Below, piece by piece: positions 16,282 through 25,175 of a stretch of DNA of 64,000 bases. Within the stretch, counting starts at the first letter, position 1. Every line of letters starts with the position of its first letter. Source of the stretch: Sphingomonas sp. TREG-RG-20F-R18-01. Its GTDB lineage: Bacteria; Pseudomonadota; Alphaproteobacteria; Sphingomonadales; Sphingomonadaceae. The stretch is taken from NCBI RefSeq assembly GCF_022662475.1, contig NZ_JAKNQQ010000003.1:124001-188000 (forward strand), in the 5' to 3' direction. The position numbers and the translations under genes are program-made. The notes below the pieces were generated by a model that saw only the letters and a list, made by a program, of their open reading frames with translations, was not told the DNA's origin and did not search any database.

Positions 16282-17616
16282 TCAGTTGAGCTCTATGATG
16301 ACGGGATGATCAGTAAGGCTGAGTTGCAGATGGGAGCAGTCGGCCATCCGCAGGATCGCCCTCGCGCCCACGGTCGGATCGTACACGGCAATGGCGTGCT
16401 TTCCTTTGAGGTCGATGACCGGGTGATCCTCTCCGTGACCAAGCTCGTCCCAGACGATGAGCAACGAACGGCCGCCGCGCCCCGCCAATGCAAGATCATG
16501 GACGGTATCGGGCTGGGCGATGATCTCATAGTCCAGCGCGGCATTTCTCCGGCCGGGACCTGATCTGTTGAGGATGGATGTAAAATTGTGCAAATAGACC
16601 GCGGCTTTGCGTGGCGTATAGTCCGGGCGAAAGAAGCCGAAGGTCTGGTTGCCGCTTTCGTCCGTCCGATCGCGCAGGATATAGACCGACGTGTTCGAAA
16701 CCCCGCGAGCAAATTGCGCGAGATAGATATCCAGCAGCATGGCTCCCTGCGTTTCCTCGTCCACGATCCCGCTCAGGGTGATGCCGGTTTCGGTCGTGAC
16801 GCGGGGCAGGCGATCGAGGTCAGCCTGGCTATAGCCCCTGAAGTGATTGCGCCATGTGCTGCCGTAATTCCCGTAAAGTCCGTCAGTTTGTGAAGCGACC
16901 GAGGGATCTGCCGCGTTCCAGGCGAGATTGTCGGGGAGGGGGCTTTGCGTGGTCCGCCTCGGGTAATTGTGCAGCGTCGCCGCGTCGGCGAAGCGCGTGC
17001 CCGCTGGAAGCGCCAACCCCGCGCGGGGCGGAATGGTCAGGAACTGCAGGCCGACGTCGTCCGTTTCGGCGCCAGCCTCGGATATCGACCACACCGGATA
17101 GCGTGCCAGCTGCGGATCGGCCTTGACGGCGGCGTAGAGCCGCTGCTGCAGGCGTGCGACTGGCTGCCACGACAGACCGCGGCCGCCGCCCGGGACGCCG
17201 TCCACGGTGACAGGCCAATTGTTGGGCTCGTTATTGCCCTCGAACGCGAGCAGAGCCGAGGACTGGGCAAGCACCCGTCCGGTAGCAACGAGTTTGGCGA
17301 TGTCCGTGCCGCCGCTGAGCAATCCCCAACTGAACGTGACCCCGGTGGCCCGATGGATTTTCAGCATGGTGCGGATTGTCGACGGTCCGTCGTCCGACAG
17401 GCCCTCGATGCCTGCGCGGACCCATCGGAATCCACCAAATTTCAGCATGTCGATGGTTTTTTCGAGCGATTGGCCACGATCCGGAAAGCTCGTATTGACG
17501 CCGATACTGGCCAGAAAGCGTTCGACAGGCACGGCCGTTCTGGCACGCGACGCAGCCGGTGAGGCACAAGAAAGCATCGTTGCGATCATTATACACGGTC
17601 CGCTGCGGTGGAACAT
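16282..17616 (-). CDS. Secreted glycosidase-like protein (clan GH-A type)
   Basis: A 444-residue exported protein with a signal-like N-terminus (ATG at 17616; GGAG about 9 bases upstream). The middle contains FEGNNEPNNWP, the Asn-Glu-Pro pattern typical of the acid/base residue of clan GH-A (beta/alpha)8 hydrolases. About 150 residues later comes RVTTETGITLSG, a likely nucleophile Glu at the end of beta-7. A C-terminal beta-rich segment (HDLALAGRGGRSLLIVWDEL) follows. Family membership (GH5, GH39 or an unassigned group) cannot be fixed by eye, so the substrate is open. It is divergent from the NRAMP-like transporter, and a 17-base palindrome lies just upstream. Confidence 0.7.
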   Translation of the reverse strand: MFHRSGPCIMIATMLSCASPAASRARTAVPVERFLASIGVNTSFPDRGQSLEKTIDMLKFGGFRWVRAGIEGLSDDGPSTIRTMLKIHRATGVTFSWGLLSGGTDIAKLVATGRVLAQSSALLAFEGNNEPNNWPVTVDGVPGGGRGLSWQPVARLQQRLYAAVKADPQLARYPVWSISEAGAETDDVGLQFLTIPPRAGLALPAGTRFADAATLHNYPRRTTQSPLPDNLAWNAADPSVASQTDGLYGNYGSTWRNHFRGYSQADLDRLPRVTTETGITLSGIVDEETQGAMLLDIYLAQFARGVSNTSVYILRDRTDESGNQTFGFFRPDYTPRKAAVYLHNFTSILNRSGPGRRNAALDYEIIAQPDTVHDLALAGRGGRSLLIVWDELGHGEDHPVIDLKGKHAIAVYDPTVGARAILRMADCSHLQLSLTDHPVIIELN

Positions 17617-18044
17617 GGCGCTCGCTCCGAGGCAGAGTGTAATTGCAAGACCAAGGTGTTTGGTCGCATGATGGCGAACCAGCCGAGTGTCAGCAATACT
17701 GTGGATTGCCCAGCAATTCGGTGTGTCCGGTTTGATTCGATGGAGATATTGCGCCCGCAAGATAAAGGGGACAAGCAATAGGAAATATTAGCGCTCAGAC
17801 TTACCCGCTTCGCCGCGATGACGGTCGCCAGCTCGAGCGGAGCGTGTTGATGGCGCGATCGTGTCATAAGAGCGCAGCGCCGCTCGGGACGATGGGGATG
17901 AAGGAGCAAGCGCAGGTTCCGGTCCGACCGCTACACGATCGGTCGAGTGATGACATGTCCGTGAATTCATATGCGGTCCACCGTCGGACCCTGTAGGCAT
18001 TGCTTCGCGCGACGTCCCTGCCGATGTGGGCGCAGGAGGCCGCA
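17617..18044. other. 428-base divergent promoter region (hydrolase/NRAMP-like)
   Basis: No gene is supported. It includes an AT-richer stretch at about 17690-17800 and a short perfect palindrome (17649-17665). A TATTAGCGCTC sequence near 17786 resembles half of a LacI operator but is not symmetric. Confidence 0.5.
17649..17665. promoter_or_regulatory. Palindrome upstream of the secreted hydrolase
   Basis: GACCAA-GGTGT-TTGGTC, perfect 6-base arms, 33 bases upstream of the hydrolase ATG. The position suits a repressor operator or a leader hairpin. No matching regulator is known here. Confidence 0.35.
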
Positions 18045-19325
18045 ATGACCGGTTCTAACGAAGCGACTCCACCCTCTGCCGCAGTCGAGGATCGTCGACC
18101 CTGGGCCGAACGCGCGCTCTCCGTCATGGGCCCCGGCCTCGTCACGGGCGCGGCCGATGATGACCCCAGCGGAATCGCAACATACAGCCAAGTGGGCGCT
18201 CAGTTCGGCTATAGCCTCGGGTGGATCCTGCTGTTCAGCTATCCCTTGATGGTAGTGACGCAGGAGATAGCGGCACGGATCGGATGCGTGACCGGCGTCG
18301 GCATCGCGCAGAATCTTCGGCGGCATTATCCGCGATCGCTCCTGCGGCTGGTCGTCCTGCTGCTCGTTGTCGCCAACGTCATCAACCTCGGTGCCGATTT
18401 GGGGGCGATGGGGGCAGCGGTCGGCCTGCTGATCGGGGGACCGGAGCATATCTACACGCTGCTGTTCGGGATCATCTGCGTTCTGCTCGAGGTTTTCATG
18501 GACTATCCGCGTTATGCGGCGGTCCTCAAATGGTCGACCTTGTCGCTGTTCGCTTATGTCGGCGTGGTGTTTGCCTCGCACGTCTCCCTTCGATCGGCGA
18601 TGACCGCCACGCTGTTCCCGTCCTTCACGTTCGACGCCGCGCACGCCATGGCGCTGGTGGCGATCCTCGGGACAACCATCTCCCCCTATCTGTTCTTCTG
18701 GCAGAGCGGGCAGGAGGTGGAGGAGCAGCATCGCCGCCATGTGAAGCCGCTGTGCGTCACGCCGAAAACCGCGATTGCCGAGCTTTCCCGGATACGGGCG
18801 GATACGATCGTCGGGATGGGGTTCTCCAACCTGATCGCGCTGTTTATCATCATCGCGACGGCGGCCACGCTGCATGCCCACGGCATTACCGATATCCAGA
18901 CCTCGTCGCAGGCGGCCGAAGCATTGCGGCCGATCGCTGGCGTGTTCACCTTCGGGTTGTTCGCGCTCGGGATCATCGGCACGGGTATGCTGGCGATCCC
19001 GGTCCTTGCAGGGTCTGCCGCTTACGGCGTCAGCGAAATGTTCGGCTGGACGTCGGGCTTGCGGCGCAAGCCGCGCGAGGCGCGCGCGTTCTATGCCGTC
19101 ATCGCGGTCGCGACGCTGGCTGGCGCGGCCCTCAACTTCACCGCCATCGACCCGATCAAGGCGCTCTATTGGAGCGCGGTCGTCAATGGCGTACTCGCCG
19201 CGCCGCTGATGGCGGTCATGATCATGATCGCGATGAACAAGCGAGTCATGGGACGGCTTACGCTCAGTCCTGCCATGGTCGCCGCCGGAGGGGTTGCAAC
19301 CGCAGTCATGGGGCGGCATCGGTAG
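18045..19325 (+). CDS. NRAMP-related divalent-metal transporter
   Basis: A polytopic membrane protein of 426 residues with about 11 hydrophobic helices in the NRAMP/APC arrangement. Helix 1 reads GAADDDPSGIATYSQVG, in place of the canonical DPGN metal-binding loop. Helix 6 carries GTTISPYLFFWQSGQEVEEQ where MntH/DMT1 have the Met-Pro-His metal motif. It therefore belongs to the divergent branch annotated as NRAMP-related transporters, some of which carry Mg2+ or other hard ions rather than Mn/Fe. The ATG at 18045 has an ideal AGGAGG at spacing 5, so earlier in-frame starts are rejected. No MntR site or metalloregulator gene is visible. Substrate assignment remains inference. Confidence 0.85.
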   Translation: MTGSNEATPPSAAVEDRRPWAERALSVMGPGLVTGAADDDPSGIATYSQVGAQFGYSLGWILLFSYPLMVVTQEIAARIGCVTGVGIAQNLRRHYPRSLLRLVVLLLVVANVINLGADLGAMGAAVGLLIGGPEHIYTLLFGIICVLLEVFMDYPRYAAVLKWSTLSLFAYVGVVFASHVSLRSAMTATLFPSFTFDAAHAMALVAILGTTISPYLFFWQSGQEVEEQHRRHVKPLCVTPKTAIAELSRIRADTIVGMGFSNLIALFIIIATAATLHAHGITDIQTSSQAAEALRPIAGVFTFGLFALGIIGTGMLAIPVLAGSAAYGVSEMFGWTSGLRRKPREARAFYAVIAVATLAGAALNFTAIDPIKALYWSAVVNGVLAAPLMAVMIMIAMNKRVMGRLTLSPAMVAAGGVATAVMGRHR

Positions 19326-19676
19326 GCTTCTTCGTTCTGGCCTGAGCCGTCCTGTGGCTGGCAGCAACCAGAGGCCGACGGAACAGGACACCGCGCTTTC
19401 ACGTCGCGTCCGAAGGCGCGAGGGCGTCCATCCGGCAGTCCTCTTCAACGCAAGTCTGGCCGTCGCCAGCGCGCTGCCCTCACGTATGACCGACGGTTCA
19501 CCCATGATCAGGGGATGAACGCGCGATATCCGTCGCCGGTCATGAACCCGTCCGGGCGTTCAGATACCGGGTCGAGCGTAGAAGATCGCCGCTGTCCAAG
19601 CCTCCGGAATTCCGCTGGACACGACGGCCTGTTCGCACGAGCATGGCGTGCAGACGGGATCTGCCGGAGACGTCGG
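19326..19676. other. 351-base stretch without a supported gene
   Basis: Lies between the transporter and a secreted hypothetical protein, both on the + strand. Open frames exist but are GC-bias shadows. No repeat, terminator with T-tract or promoter was recognised. The ribosome site CGGAGA of the next gene is at 19665-19670. Confidence 0.45.
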
Positions 19677-20510
19677 ATGCGTGCACGCGGTGTCATCATA
19701 GTCCTCTCGGGGGCCCTATGCCTTGCATCGAGCGGAAGTCATGCGACCGGCGGCGTGGCAGCGCATCCCGCCGCCGATGCCATGCTGTCGTCGATCGATC
19801 TCTCCCGGGCATTCGCCATGAGCGGGCACTGGCGGTTCACGGCGTCGCAAGGTCCCGAGATTTCCGACCCGCTCGGCGATCCGGCCGAGAAAGCGCCGGG
19901 TGTCGTTCGGCTGTGCATCAGTCGGGACGCAGGTAAGACATGCCGCCCCAGCCTGAACCGGCTGCTGACGGTTACCGACAAGACCGACCTTTATACGGAG
20001 CCGCATTTCCTCAACGACGCCCGCGTCGTCCATCCGCGCCCCGATGTTCCGCTCCTGTTCCTTCAAGTGGCAAGCCTGCACAGCGGAGACGGGGATCAGC
20101 GCGTTGCGACCACGGCGCTCGTGTTCGACGCTGCCAGCGACGGATTCGTAGCCGTATACGCGAGGCAGACGGGAGCAAACAACAATCAGGAGATCCGCTA
20201 TGTGGCGTCAGGGCCACTCCGCGGCGCGATCCTCTCCGCCGAGCCCACGCGCAACGCCCCGTTCGGCTTCTGGATCACGGTCAACCAGCTCGGTGCCGGC
20301 GGGCGGTATAGGCAGACGCTCCGCTACCGGAGCGCGACCCGCTACGATGATGGAAACCCGCTGGCGGTCCTCGACTCCGAAATGCCCAATCTTCAGGAGC
20401 GCCTTGGGCTCTGGCGCCCGGGATCGCGGCTTCCCTTGCCCGCAGGCGCGTGTCCGCGGCCGCGGTTGCTGGCGAAGGAGCTATGGTGTTTCGCGAAGCC
20501 GGCGGCATGA
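19677..20510 (+). CDS. Secreted hypothetical protein (277 aa)
   Basis: An exported protein I do not recognise. The ATG at 19677 (CGGAGA, spacing 6) gives a signal peptide with a basic start and hydrophobic core (GVIIVLSGALCLASSGSHA). The mature part has a probable disulfide pair (LCISRDAGKTCRP), a beta-rich centre (VPLLFLQVASLHSGDGDQRV, TALVFDAASDGFVAVYAR) and a C-terminal Cys pair (GACPRPRLLAKELWC). The length and beta-strand alternation suggest a periplasmic beta-propeller or sandwich. It is convergent with the arsenic operon and has no partner gene. No function is claimed. Confidence 0.65.
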   Translation: MRARGVIIVLSGALCLASSGSHATGGVAAHPAADAMLSSIDLSRAFAMSGHWRFTASQGPEISDPLGDPAEKAPGVVRLCISRDAGKTCRPSLNRLLTVTDKTDLYTEPHFLNDARVVHPRPDVPLLFLQVASLHSGDGDQRVATTALVFDAASDGFVAVYARQTGANNNQEIRYVASGPLRGAILSAEPTRNAPFGFWITVNQLGAGGRYRQTLRYRSATRYDDGNPLAVLDSEMPNLQERLGLWRPGSRLPLPAGACPRPRLLAKELWCFAKPAA

Positions 20511-20574
20511 TCTCTTCGATCGGCGCCCTGGCTCTGGTCAGCGAACCGCTGACGAACCCGGCATTCCTCAAATA

Positions 20575-21321
20575 CTAGCCGTTGCCTGTGGCCCGTGCGG
20601 CCGGTTCGGACGCGGGCGTTACGGCCGGACCAGCGGCCTTGCGCTCGGAATAGCGGTCAACCAGTTGTGCGGCATGCGGTCGCACCAAGAGGGTGAACCG
20701 GATGAGTTCCTCCATTATGTCCACGATCCGGTCATAATAGCCGGAGGCGCGCATGCGGTCGTCGTCGCCGAACTCCTTATACGCCATCGCGACCGAGGAC
20801 TGGTTGGGGATCGTGACCATCCGCATCCAGCGGCCGAGCAGGCGCAAGGTGTTCACGCTGTTGAACGACTGAGACCCGGCCGAGACCTGCATGACGGCAA
20901 GGGTCCGGCCTTGGGTGGGGCGCATGCCACCCATCGACAGCGGCAGATGGTCGATCTGCGCCTTCATTACCCCGGTGATCTGGCCATGCCGCTCTGGACT
21001 GCACCAGACCTGCCCTTCGGACCATAGCGATAGCGCGCGCAGGTCGTGCACCGCCGGATGGTCGTCGCCTGGCGCCTGATCGGGCAGAGGCAGGTCGGAT
21101 GGATCGAAGATGCGCGTCTCGGCGCCGAACAACGTCAGCAGGCGCGCGGCTTCCTCCACGCATAACCGCGAGAACGACCGTGCGCGCAACGAGCCATAGA
21201 GCAGCAGGATGCGCGGCGCTGGCTGGTCCGCCCCCAAGCCGAGCCCGGGTCGGTCGAGGACGAACGACCGGTCCAGCGCCGGAAGATGGTCAGAATCGGC
21301 AAATGTTCGGAGCCGGGACAT
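20575..21321 (-). CDS. arsH: ArsH, NADPH-dependent FMN reductase / organoarsenical oxidase
   Basis: 248 residues with the flavodoxin-like ArsH features: [13 protein letters not shown] (FMN phosphate loop), [40 protein letters not shown] and [19 protein letters not shown]. ArsH proteins reduce FMN with NADPH and oxidise trivalent methyl/aryl arsenicals or relieve oxidative stress. It is the last gene of arsRCBH, starting 10 bases after the arsB stop. A low-complexity Ala-rich C-terminal tail of about 25 residues is extra to the core. Confidence 0.93.
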   Translation of the reverse strand: MSRLRTFADSDHLPALDRSFVLDRPGLGLGADQPAPRILLLYGSLRARSFSRLCVEEAARLLTLFGAETRIFDPSDLPLPDQAPGDDHPAVHDLRALSLWSEGQVWCSPERHGQITGVMKAQIDHLPLSMGGMRPTQGRTLAVMQVSAGSQSFNSVNTLRLLGRWMRMVTIPNQSSVAMAYKEFGDDDRMRASGYYDRIVDIMEELIRFTLLVRPHAAQLVDRYSERKAAGPAVTPASEPAARATGNG

Positions 21322-21331
21322 GGCGAACCTT

Positions 21332-22618
21332 TCAGACGAGCGTGAGCCGCAGGGCGAGGGTTGCCAGCGTGACCAGCAGCACCGGCAACGTCAGCACGAC
21401 GCCAACCTTGCAGTAATACCCCCAACCAATCGGCACGCCTTTCTGCCCGAGCACGTGCAACCACAAGAGCGTCGCGAGCGAGCCGATCGGCGTCAGCTTG
21501 GGTCCGAGGTCGCAGCCGATCACATTGGCGTAGATCATCGCTTCGCGGACCGCGCCAGTCGCGTGGCTCGCCTCGATCGATAGCGCCCCGATCAGGACCG
21601 TTGGCATGTTGTTCATGAAAGACGAAAGCACCGCCGTAAGGATCCCGGTGCCAAACGCCGCCCCCCATACCCCGCCCGCTGCGGCTCGGTTCAGCAGGAC
21701 AGCGACATAGTCGGTGAGCCCCTGGTTGCGTAAACCGTAAACGACGAGATACATGCCGAGCGAGAAGATCACGACCTGCCACGGGGCACCGAGGAGCACC
21801 TTGCGGGTGGCGATGACATGACCGCGCGCGGCGACCGCCAGCAACACCGCCGCCCCCGATGCAGCGATCGCGCTGATCGGAACGCCGAGCGGGTCAAGGA
21901 CGAAAAAGCCGATGAGCAGCAGGAGCAGCATGGCCCAACCCGTGCGGAACGTGGCAGCATCGCGGATCGCAGCGCCGGGCAAACGGAGCTTGCCCACGTC
22001 GTAGCCGGCTGGAATGTCGCGCCGGAAATATAGCCAGAGCACAAGCAACGTCGAGCCGACCGCCGCGAGATCGACCGGCAGCATCACCAGCGCATAGGCC
22101 CCAAAACCAAGCCGGAAGATGTCCGCGGAGACGATATTGACGAGGTTGGAGACCACCAGCGGCAGGCTGGCGGTGTCAGCGATGAAGCCAGCCGCCATTA
22201 CGAATGCCAGCGTGGCCTTCGGCCCGTAGCCGAGGGCGCGCAGCATCGCGAGCACGATCGGCGTCAGGATCAGGGCCGCGCCGTCATTGGCGAACAAAGC
22301 AGACACGGCAGCGCCCAGCAGCACCACGAGCGCGAACAGTCGATGACCCTTGCCGCCGGCCCAGCGCGCGACGTGAAGCGCCGTCCATTCGAACAGTCCG
22401 GCTTCATCCAGCAACAGGCTGATGATGATGATCGCGACGAACGTGGCGGTCGCGTTCCAGACGATGTGCCAGACCACCGGCACGTCGCCCCACCCGATGA
22501 CACCTGCCAGCAACGCCACGCCGGCACCCGCCATCGCGCTCCAGCCAATGCCCAGCCCTTTCGGCTGCCAGATCACGAAAACAATGGTGACGACGAAGAT
22601 CAGCAGGGCCGCAAGCAT
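21332..22618 (-). CDS. arsB: ArsB arsenite/antimonite efflux pump
   Basis: A 428-residue integral membrane protein with about 12 hydrophobic helices, matching ArsB of the ion-transporter superfamily. Typical segments are [60 protein letters not shown] and, in the second half, [17 protein letters not shown] and [19 protein letters not shown]. It exports As(III) and Sb(III), driven by the proton gradient, either alone or with an ArsA ATPase (none is present here). Start and the arsC stop share one base (TGATG), so translation is coupled. Confidence 0.96.
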   Translation of the reverse strand: MLAALLIFVVTIVFVIWQPKGLGIGWSAMAGAGVALLAGVIGWGDVPVVWHIVWNATATFVAIIIISLLLDEAGLFEWTALHVARWAGGKGHRLFALVVLLGAAVSALFANDGAALILTPIVLAMLRALGYGPKATLAFVMAAGFIADTASLPLVVSNLVNIVSADIFRLGFGAYALVMLPVDLAAVGSTLLVLWLYFRRDIPAGYDVGKLRLPGAAIRDAATFRTGWAMLLLLLIGFFVLDPLGVPISAIAASGAAVLLAVAARGHVIATRKVLLGAPWQVVIFSLGMYLVVYGLRNQGLTDYVAVLLNRAAAGGVWGAAFGTGILTAVLSSFMNNMPTVLIGALSIEASHATGAVREAMIYANVIGCDLGPKLTPIGSLATLLWLHVLGQKGVPIGWGYYCKVGVVLTLPVLLVTLATLALRLTLV

Positions 22619-23043
22619 CAGGCGATGCGCTGACCCGTGGCATCGACGACTGGTTCGCCGTCTTCCTTGGCGAACGCGCCAAGCTGCGCGTCGGGCAGGA
22701 TATCCAGGACCGCTTCGGATGGACGACAGAGTTTGACGCCCAGCGGCGTGACGACCAGCGGCCGATTGATCAGGATCGGGTGCTCGATCATCGCGTCCAC
22801 CAGTACCGCGTCCGAAAGCGTACCGTCGCCCAGCCCGAGCTCGGCGTAGGGCGTCCCTTTCTCCCGCAGCAGATCGCGGGGTTGCAGCCCCGCGCGTGCG
22901 ATCAACTGAACGAGCAACGCGCGCGCTGGCGGGGTCTTCAGATATTCCACCACATGCGGCTCGACACCCGAGTTGCGGATCAACGCAAGGGTGTTGCGGG
23001 ACGTGCCGCAGGCAGGATTGTGGTAGATGACGATGTCGGTCAT
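22618..23043 (-). CDS. arsC: ArsC arsenate reductase (glutaredoxin-dependent, R773 type)
   Basis: 141 residues, close in wording to the R773/E. coli Ars[15 protein letters not shown] with the catalytic Cys, [20 protein letters not shown], and [20 protein letters not shown] with the conserved Arg residues that bind arsenate. It reduces As(V) to As(III) using glutathione and glutaredoxin. The ATG at 23043 has GGAAGAG upstream; the frame open to 23154 only runs back into arsR and is rejected. It lies 13 bases after arsR and couples to arsB. Confidence 0.96.
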   Translation of the reverse strand: MTDIVIYHNPACGTSRNTLALIRNSGVEPHVVEYLKTPPARALLVQLIARAGLQPRDLLREKGTPYAELGLGDGTLSDAVLVDAMIEHPILINRPLVVTPLGVKLCRPSEAVLDILPDAQLGAFAKEDGEPVVDATGQRIA

Positions 23044-23056
23044 GGCGCTCTTCCGG

Positions 23057-23386
23057 TCAGCAACAGGTAAGTTCGGCAAGCAGCGGCTCGCACAGTTCCG
23101 GACGGCCCTCGCAACAATCCTTCGCCAGGAACAGCATGAGGTCGCGAAGCGCATCGATGTTCGCGCGCTGAATGACCTGGCGCCCGCGTTTCTCGGAGGT
23201 GATCAGCCCCGCCTTCGCCAACACCGCGAGATGCGTCGAGAAAGTGCTTTGCGTGAGACCCGCATGGTCCACCAGCTGGCCGGTGGAAAGGCCGTCGGGT
23301 TCCTGTCGAACGAGCAGCCGAAACGCGCCCAGTCGCGTCGGGTGGGACAACGCGGCGAGAATGGCGAGGGCATCGTCGGGCGGCAT
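23057..23386 (-). CDS. arsR: ArsR-family As(III)-responsive repressor
   Basis: A 109-residue winged-helix repressor: LSHPTRLGAFRLLVRQEPDG, the recognition region GLTQSTFSTHLAVLAKAGLI and the wing SEKRGRQVIQRAN. There is no ELCVCDL-type Cys motif in the alpha-3 helix. Instead the C-terminus has a Cys cluster (DCCEGRPELCEPLLAELTCC), which is the likely As(III) site, as in ArsR variants with C-terminal cysteines. The ATG at 23386 has no Shine-Dalgarno; the predicted -10 element sits so close that the mRNA should start 1-3 bases before it. It is the first gene of the operon and is probably autoregulated. Confidence 0.93.
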   Translation of the reverse strand: MPPDDALAILAALSHPTRLGAFRLLVRQEPDGLSTGQLVDHAGLTQSTFSTHLAVLAKAGLITSEKRGRQVIQRANIDALRDLMLFLAKDCCEGRPELCEPLLAELTCC

Positions 23387-23441
23387 CCATCGGGATTATA
23401 CGATGGAATTCCGACCGTCAACCATCGGGGAAAGCCGATGG
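23387..23441 (-). promoter_or_regulatory. arsR promoter with two identical inverted-repeat operators
   Basis: Reading leftward: -35 TTGACG (23421-23416), a 15-base spacer, and a consensus -10 TATAAT (23400-23395). Two copies of CCATCG-N8-CGATGG lie at 23387-23406 and 23422-23441, their centres 35 bases apart. The first encloses the -10, the second abuts the -35. Binding of a dimer at either would block RNA polymerase, fitting ArsR repression. Confidence 0.75.
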
Positions 23442-23483
23442 GACGATTGCCCTACAAACTTGATCGTACGATTTCGTCGGGGT

Positions 23484-24377
23484 TCAGCTCCGGCGGAGGA
23501 TCGCGCGGTACAGATGTGTGTCGGCCAGGGAGTAATAGAGCCAGATCTGCTCGCCCACGACGACCACCGAGGCTGCGAATGCGATGTCGGTCGCCGTCCG
23601 TTCCAGTGCGGGCGGCGGCGTGATGAGCGGTTCGATGCAGCGCCCGACGACCGTGGTATATTCGGCATCGAACGCGACCCACCCGATCCGCCAGCGCGCG
23701 TCATGGGTGGCGCCATTATAGAACATCACCGGGCGGTCCTTGTCCGTCGTCAGCAGCGGACCAGTCGAAAGATGCCAGCTATCCCAACTGTCCGTCCGCG
23801 GCGCGAACGGATCGCGCTCATCGGTCCACGGTCCCGCGATGCCATCGCTGATCGCCAGACCGACGAGTGATGCTTCGTCCCGCGCGAACTCGTAGAACAT
23901 GCGCCAGCCGCCGCCTTTGGTGCGATCGACCGTCGCCTCCTTGATGTTGCCCTGGCTCGGGGTGTTCTGCATCGCGACCCCCTGTTTCGTCAGACAGTCG
24001 ATCGAGGGACCGGTGGCGTACAGCATTTCGCCATGCGAGTGCGTAGCGTCGACGCCCGTATAATAGATCACCACGCTGCCATCCGTTCGGAACACCGGGG
24101 TAGGGTCCTCGCAGCCGCCGATGTCGTCCAAGCCCGGGCCAGGGGCAAGCACGGGCGTATCGCTGGCGGTGAAGCGCAGCCCGTCGCTGCTCGTCGCATA
24201 CCAGATCGTGCCGGTGTCGCCCGTCTCGCCAGGACGCGGTACGGCACGGACCAGCATGGCGTAGCTGCCGTCATCCAGACCCCAGACGTAAGGGCTCATC
24301 AGGTCGCGGCGCGAGACCGCCTCGTTGCCGACCATCCCGAGCGGGTCGATCTGCTCGACGTTGAAGTCCACCGCCAT
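23484..24377 (-). CDS. GH130-like beta-propeller glycosidase/phosphorylase
   Basis: 297 residues with the five-bladed beta-propeller style of GH130/GH43/GH32 proteins. Blade motifs are MSPYVWGLDDGSYAMLVRAV, IWYATSSDGLRFT, GCEDPTPVFRTDGSVVIYYT, GNIKEATVD and WLYYSLADTHLYRAI. The GCEDP acidic motif resembles the catalytic Asp region of GH130, a family of beta-mannoside phosphorylases and hydrolases. The lack of a signal peptide suggests cytoplasmic action, consistent with a phosphorylase. It starts one base after the SDR stop (TGA-C-ATG), so the two are coupled. The exact linkage is unknown; assignment to GH130 is by eye. Confidence 0.7.
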   Translation of the reverse strand: MAVDFNVEQIDPLGMVGNEAVSRRDLMSPYVWGLDDGSYAMLVRAVPRPGETGDTGTIWYATSSDGLRFTASDTPVLAPGPGLDDIGGCEDPTPVFRTDGSVVIYYTGVDATHSHGEMLYATGPSIDCLTKQGVAMQNTPSQGNIKEATVDRTKGGGWRMFYEFARDEASLVGLAISDGIAGPWTDERDPFAPRTDSWDSWHLSTGPLLTTDKDRPVMFYNGATHDARWRIGWVAFDAEYTTVVGRCIEPLITPPPALERTATDIAFAASVVVVGEQIWLYYSLADTHLYRAILRRS

Positions 24378-24378
24378 G

Positions 24379-25146
24379 TCAGGCCCCCTGCGCGACGGTG
24401 AGCGACAATGCGCCGTCGATCGTCACCGTGGTGCCGGTGATATAGTCGGCGGCGGGCGACAGGAGAAACACGACCAGTGTCGCAACCTCGTCGGGCCGCC
24501 CGGCGCGTCGCCAGGGAATCGCGGCTTCCTTGGCGGCAAGCTCGGCGGCGTTGTCGAGCGCGCTCTGGTTCATCGGCGTCAGGATCATCCCGGGCGCGAC
24601 GCCATTGACCGCGATGCCCTTCGGCGCGAGTTCGAGGGCAAGCGTCGCCGTCAGCTGCGACAGCCCACCCTTGGCGGAATCGTAATCCACCCCGCCCGGG
24701 CGCGGCGCGCGTTCGTGGATCGAGGAAATGTTGACGATCCGCCCCTTCATCGCTTTCGCTTCGAGCCGCCGCACCATCGCGCGGCACGTCAAGAAGGGGC
24801 CGTAGAGATCCGATCGGATCACGCGGTCGAACTGTGCCAGTTCCATGTCCGCCAGCAACACGCCGCTCATGTTCAGGCCTGCGGAATTGACCAGCAAGCT
24901 GACGGTGCCGAACGTCTTTTCCGCCATGTCGAACAGTCGTGCAACCGCGGATTCGTCGCCGACGTCGGCCTGAACGGCGATCGCGCGCGTCTCGCCGCCG
25001 ATTGATTCGCATACCCGCTGCGCCGCGGCCGCATCCTTGAAATAGGTGATCACGACCCGCGCCCCGGCATCGCCAAGCGCTTTTGCGCAAGCGGCGCCGA
25101 TGCCCGATTCCCCACCCGTCACGATTGCCACGCTGGTATCGAACAT
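24379..25146 (-). CDS. SDR family dehydrogenase (glucose-1-dehydrogenase-like)
   Basis: A short-chain dehydrogenase of 255 residues: IVTGGESGIGAACA (nucleotide loop), LLVNSAGLNMSG, active-site Ser in IVNISSIHER, and Tyr-x3-Lys in VDYDSAKGG, then APGMILTPMN and the C-terminal YITGTTVTIDG. It oxidises or reduces an alcohol or sugar with NAD(P). Start 25146 is preferred because AGGAG lies 8 bases upstream. A start at 25176 (overlapping the upstream stop as TGATG) would add ten residues. Context between a mutarotase-like epimerase and a GH130-like protein points to sugar oxidation after glycoside cleavage. Confidence 0.87.
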   Translation of the reverse strand: MFDTSVAIVTGGESGIGAACAKALGDAGARVVITYFKDAAAAQRVCESIGGETRAIAVQADVGDESAVARLFDMAEKTFGTVSLLVNSAGLNMSGVLLADMELAQFDRVIRSDLYGPFLTCRAMVRRLEAKAMKGRIVNISSIHERAPRPGGVDYDSAKGGLSQLTATLALELAPKGIAVNGVAPGMILTPMNQSALDNAAELAAKEAAIPWRRAGRPDEVATLVVFLLSPAADYITGTTVTIDGALSLTVAQGA

Positions 25147-25175
25147 CGTCTTTGCTCCTTTGTGCGGGGATGTCA

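Noticed and set aside
17780..17800. TATTAGCGCTC as a third LacI operator
   Set aside because: Only one half matches the operators at 3561 and 29879; the other arm is not symmetric.
17967..19505. A 512-codon minus-strand frame opposite the NRAMP-like gene
   Set aside because: Composition of Arg, Asp, Gly, His and Gln repeats with no fold; the plus strand encodes clear membrane helices.
23044..23154. Extended start of arsC
   Set aside because: The added residues come from the arsR coding region in another frame, and the ATG at 23043 has a ribosome site and matches the family's N-terminus.
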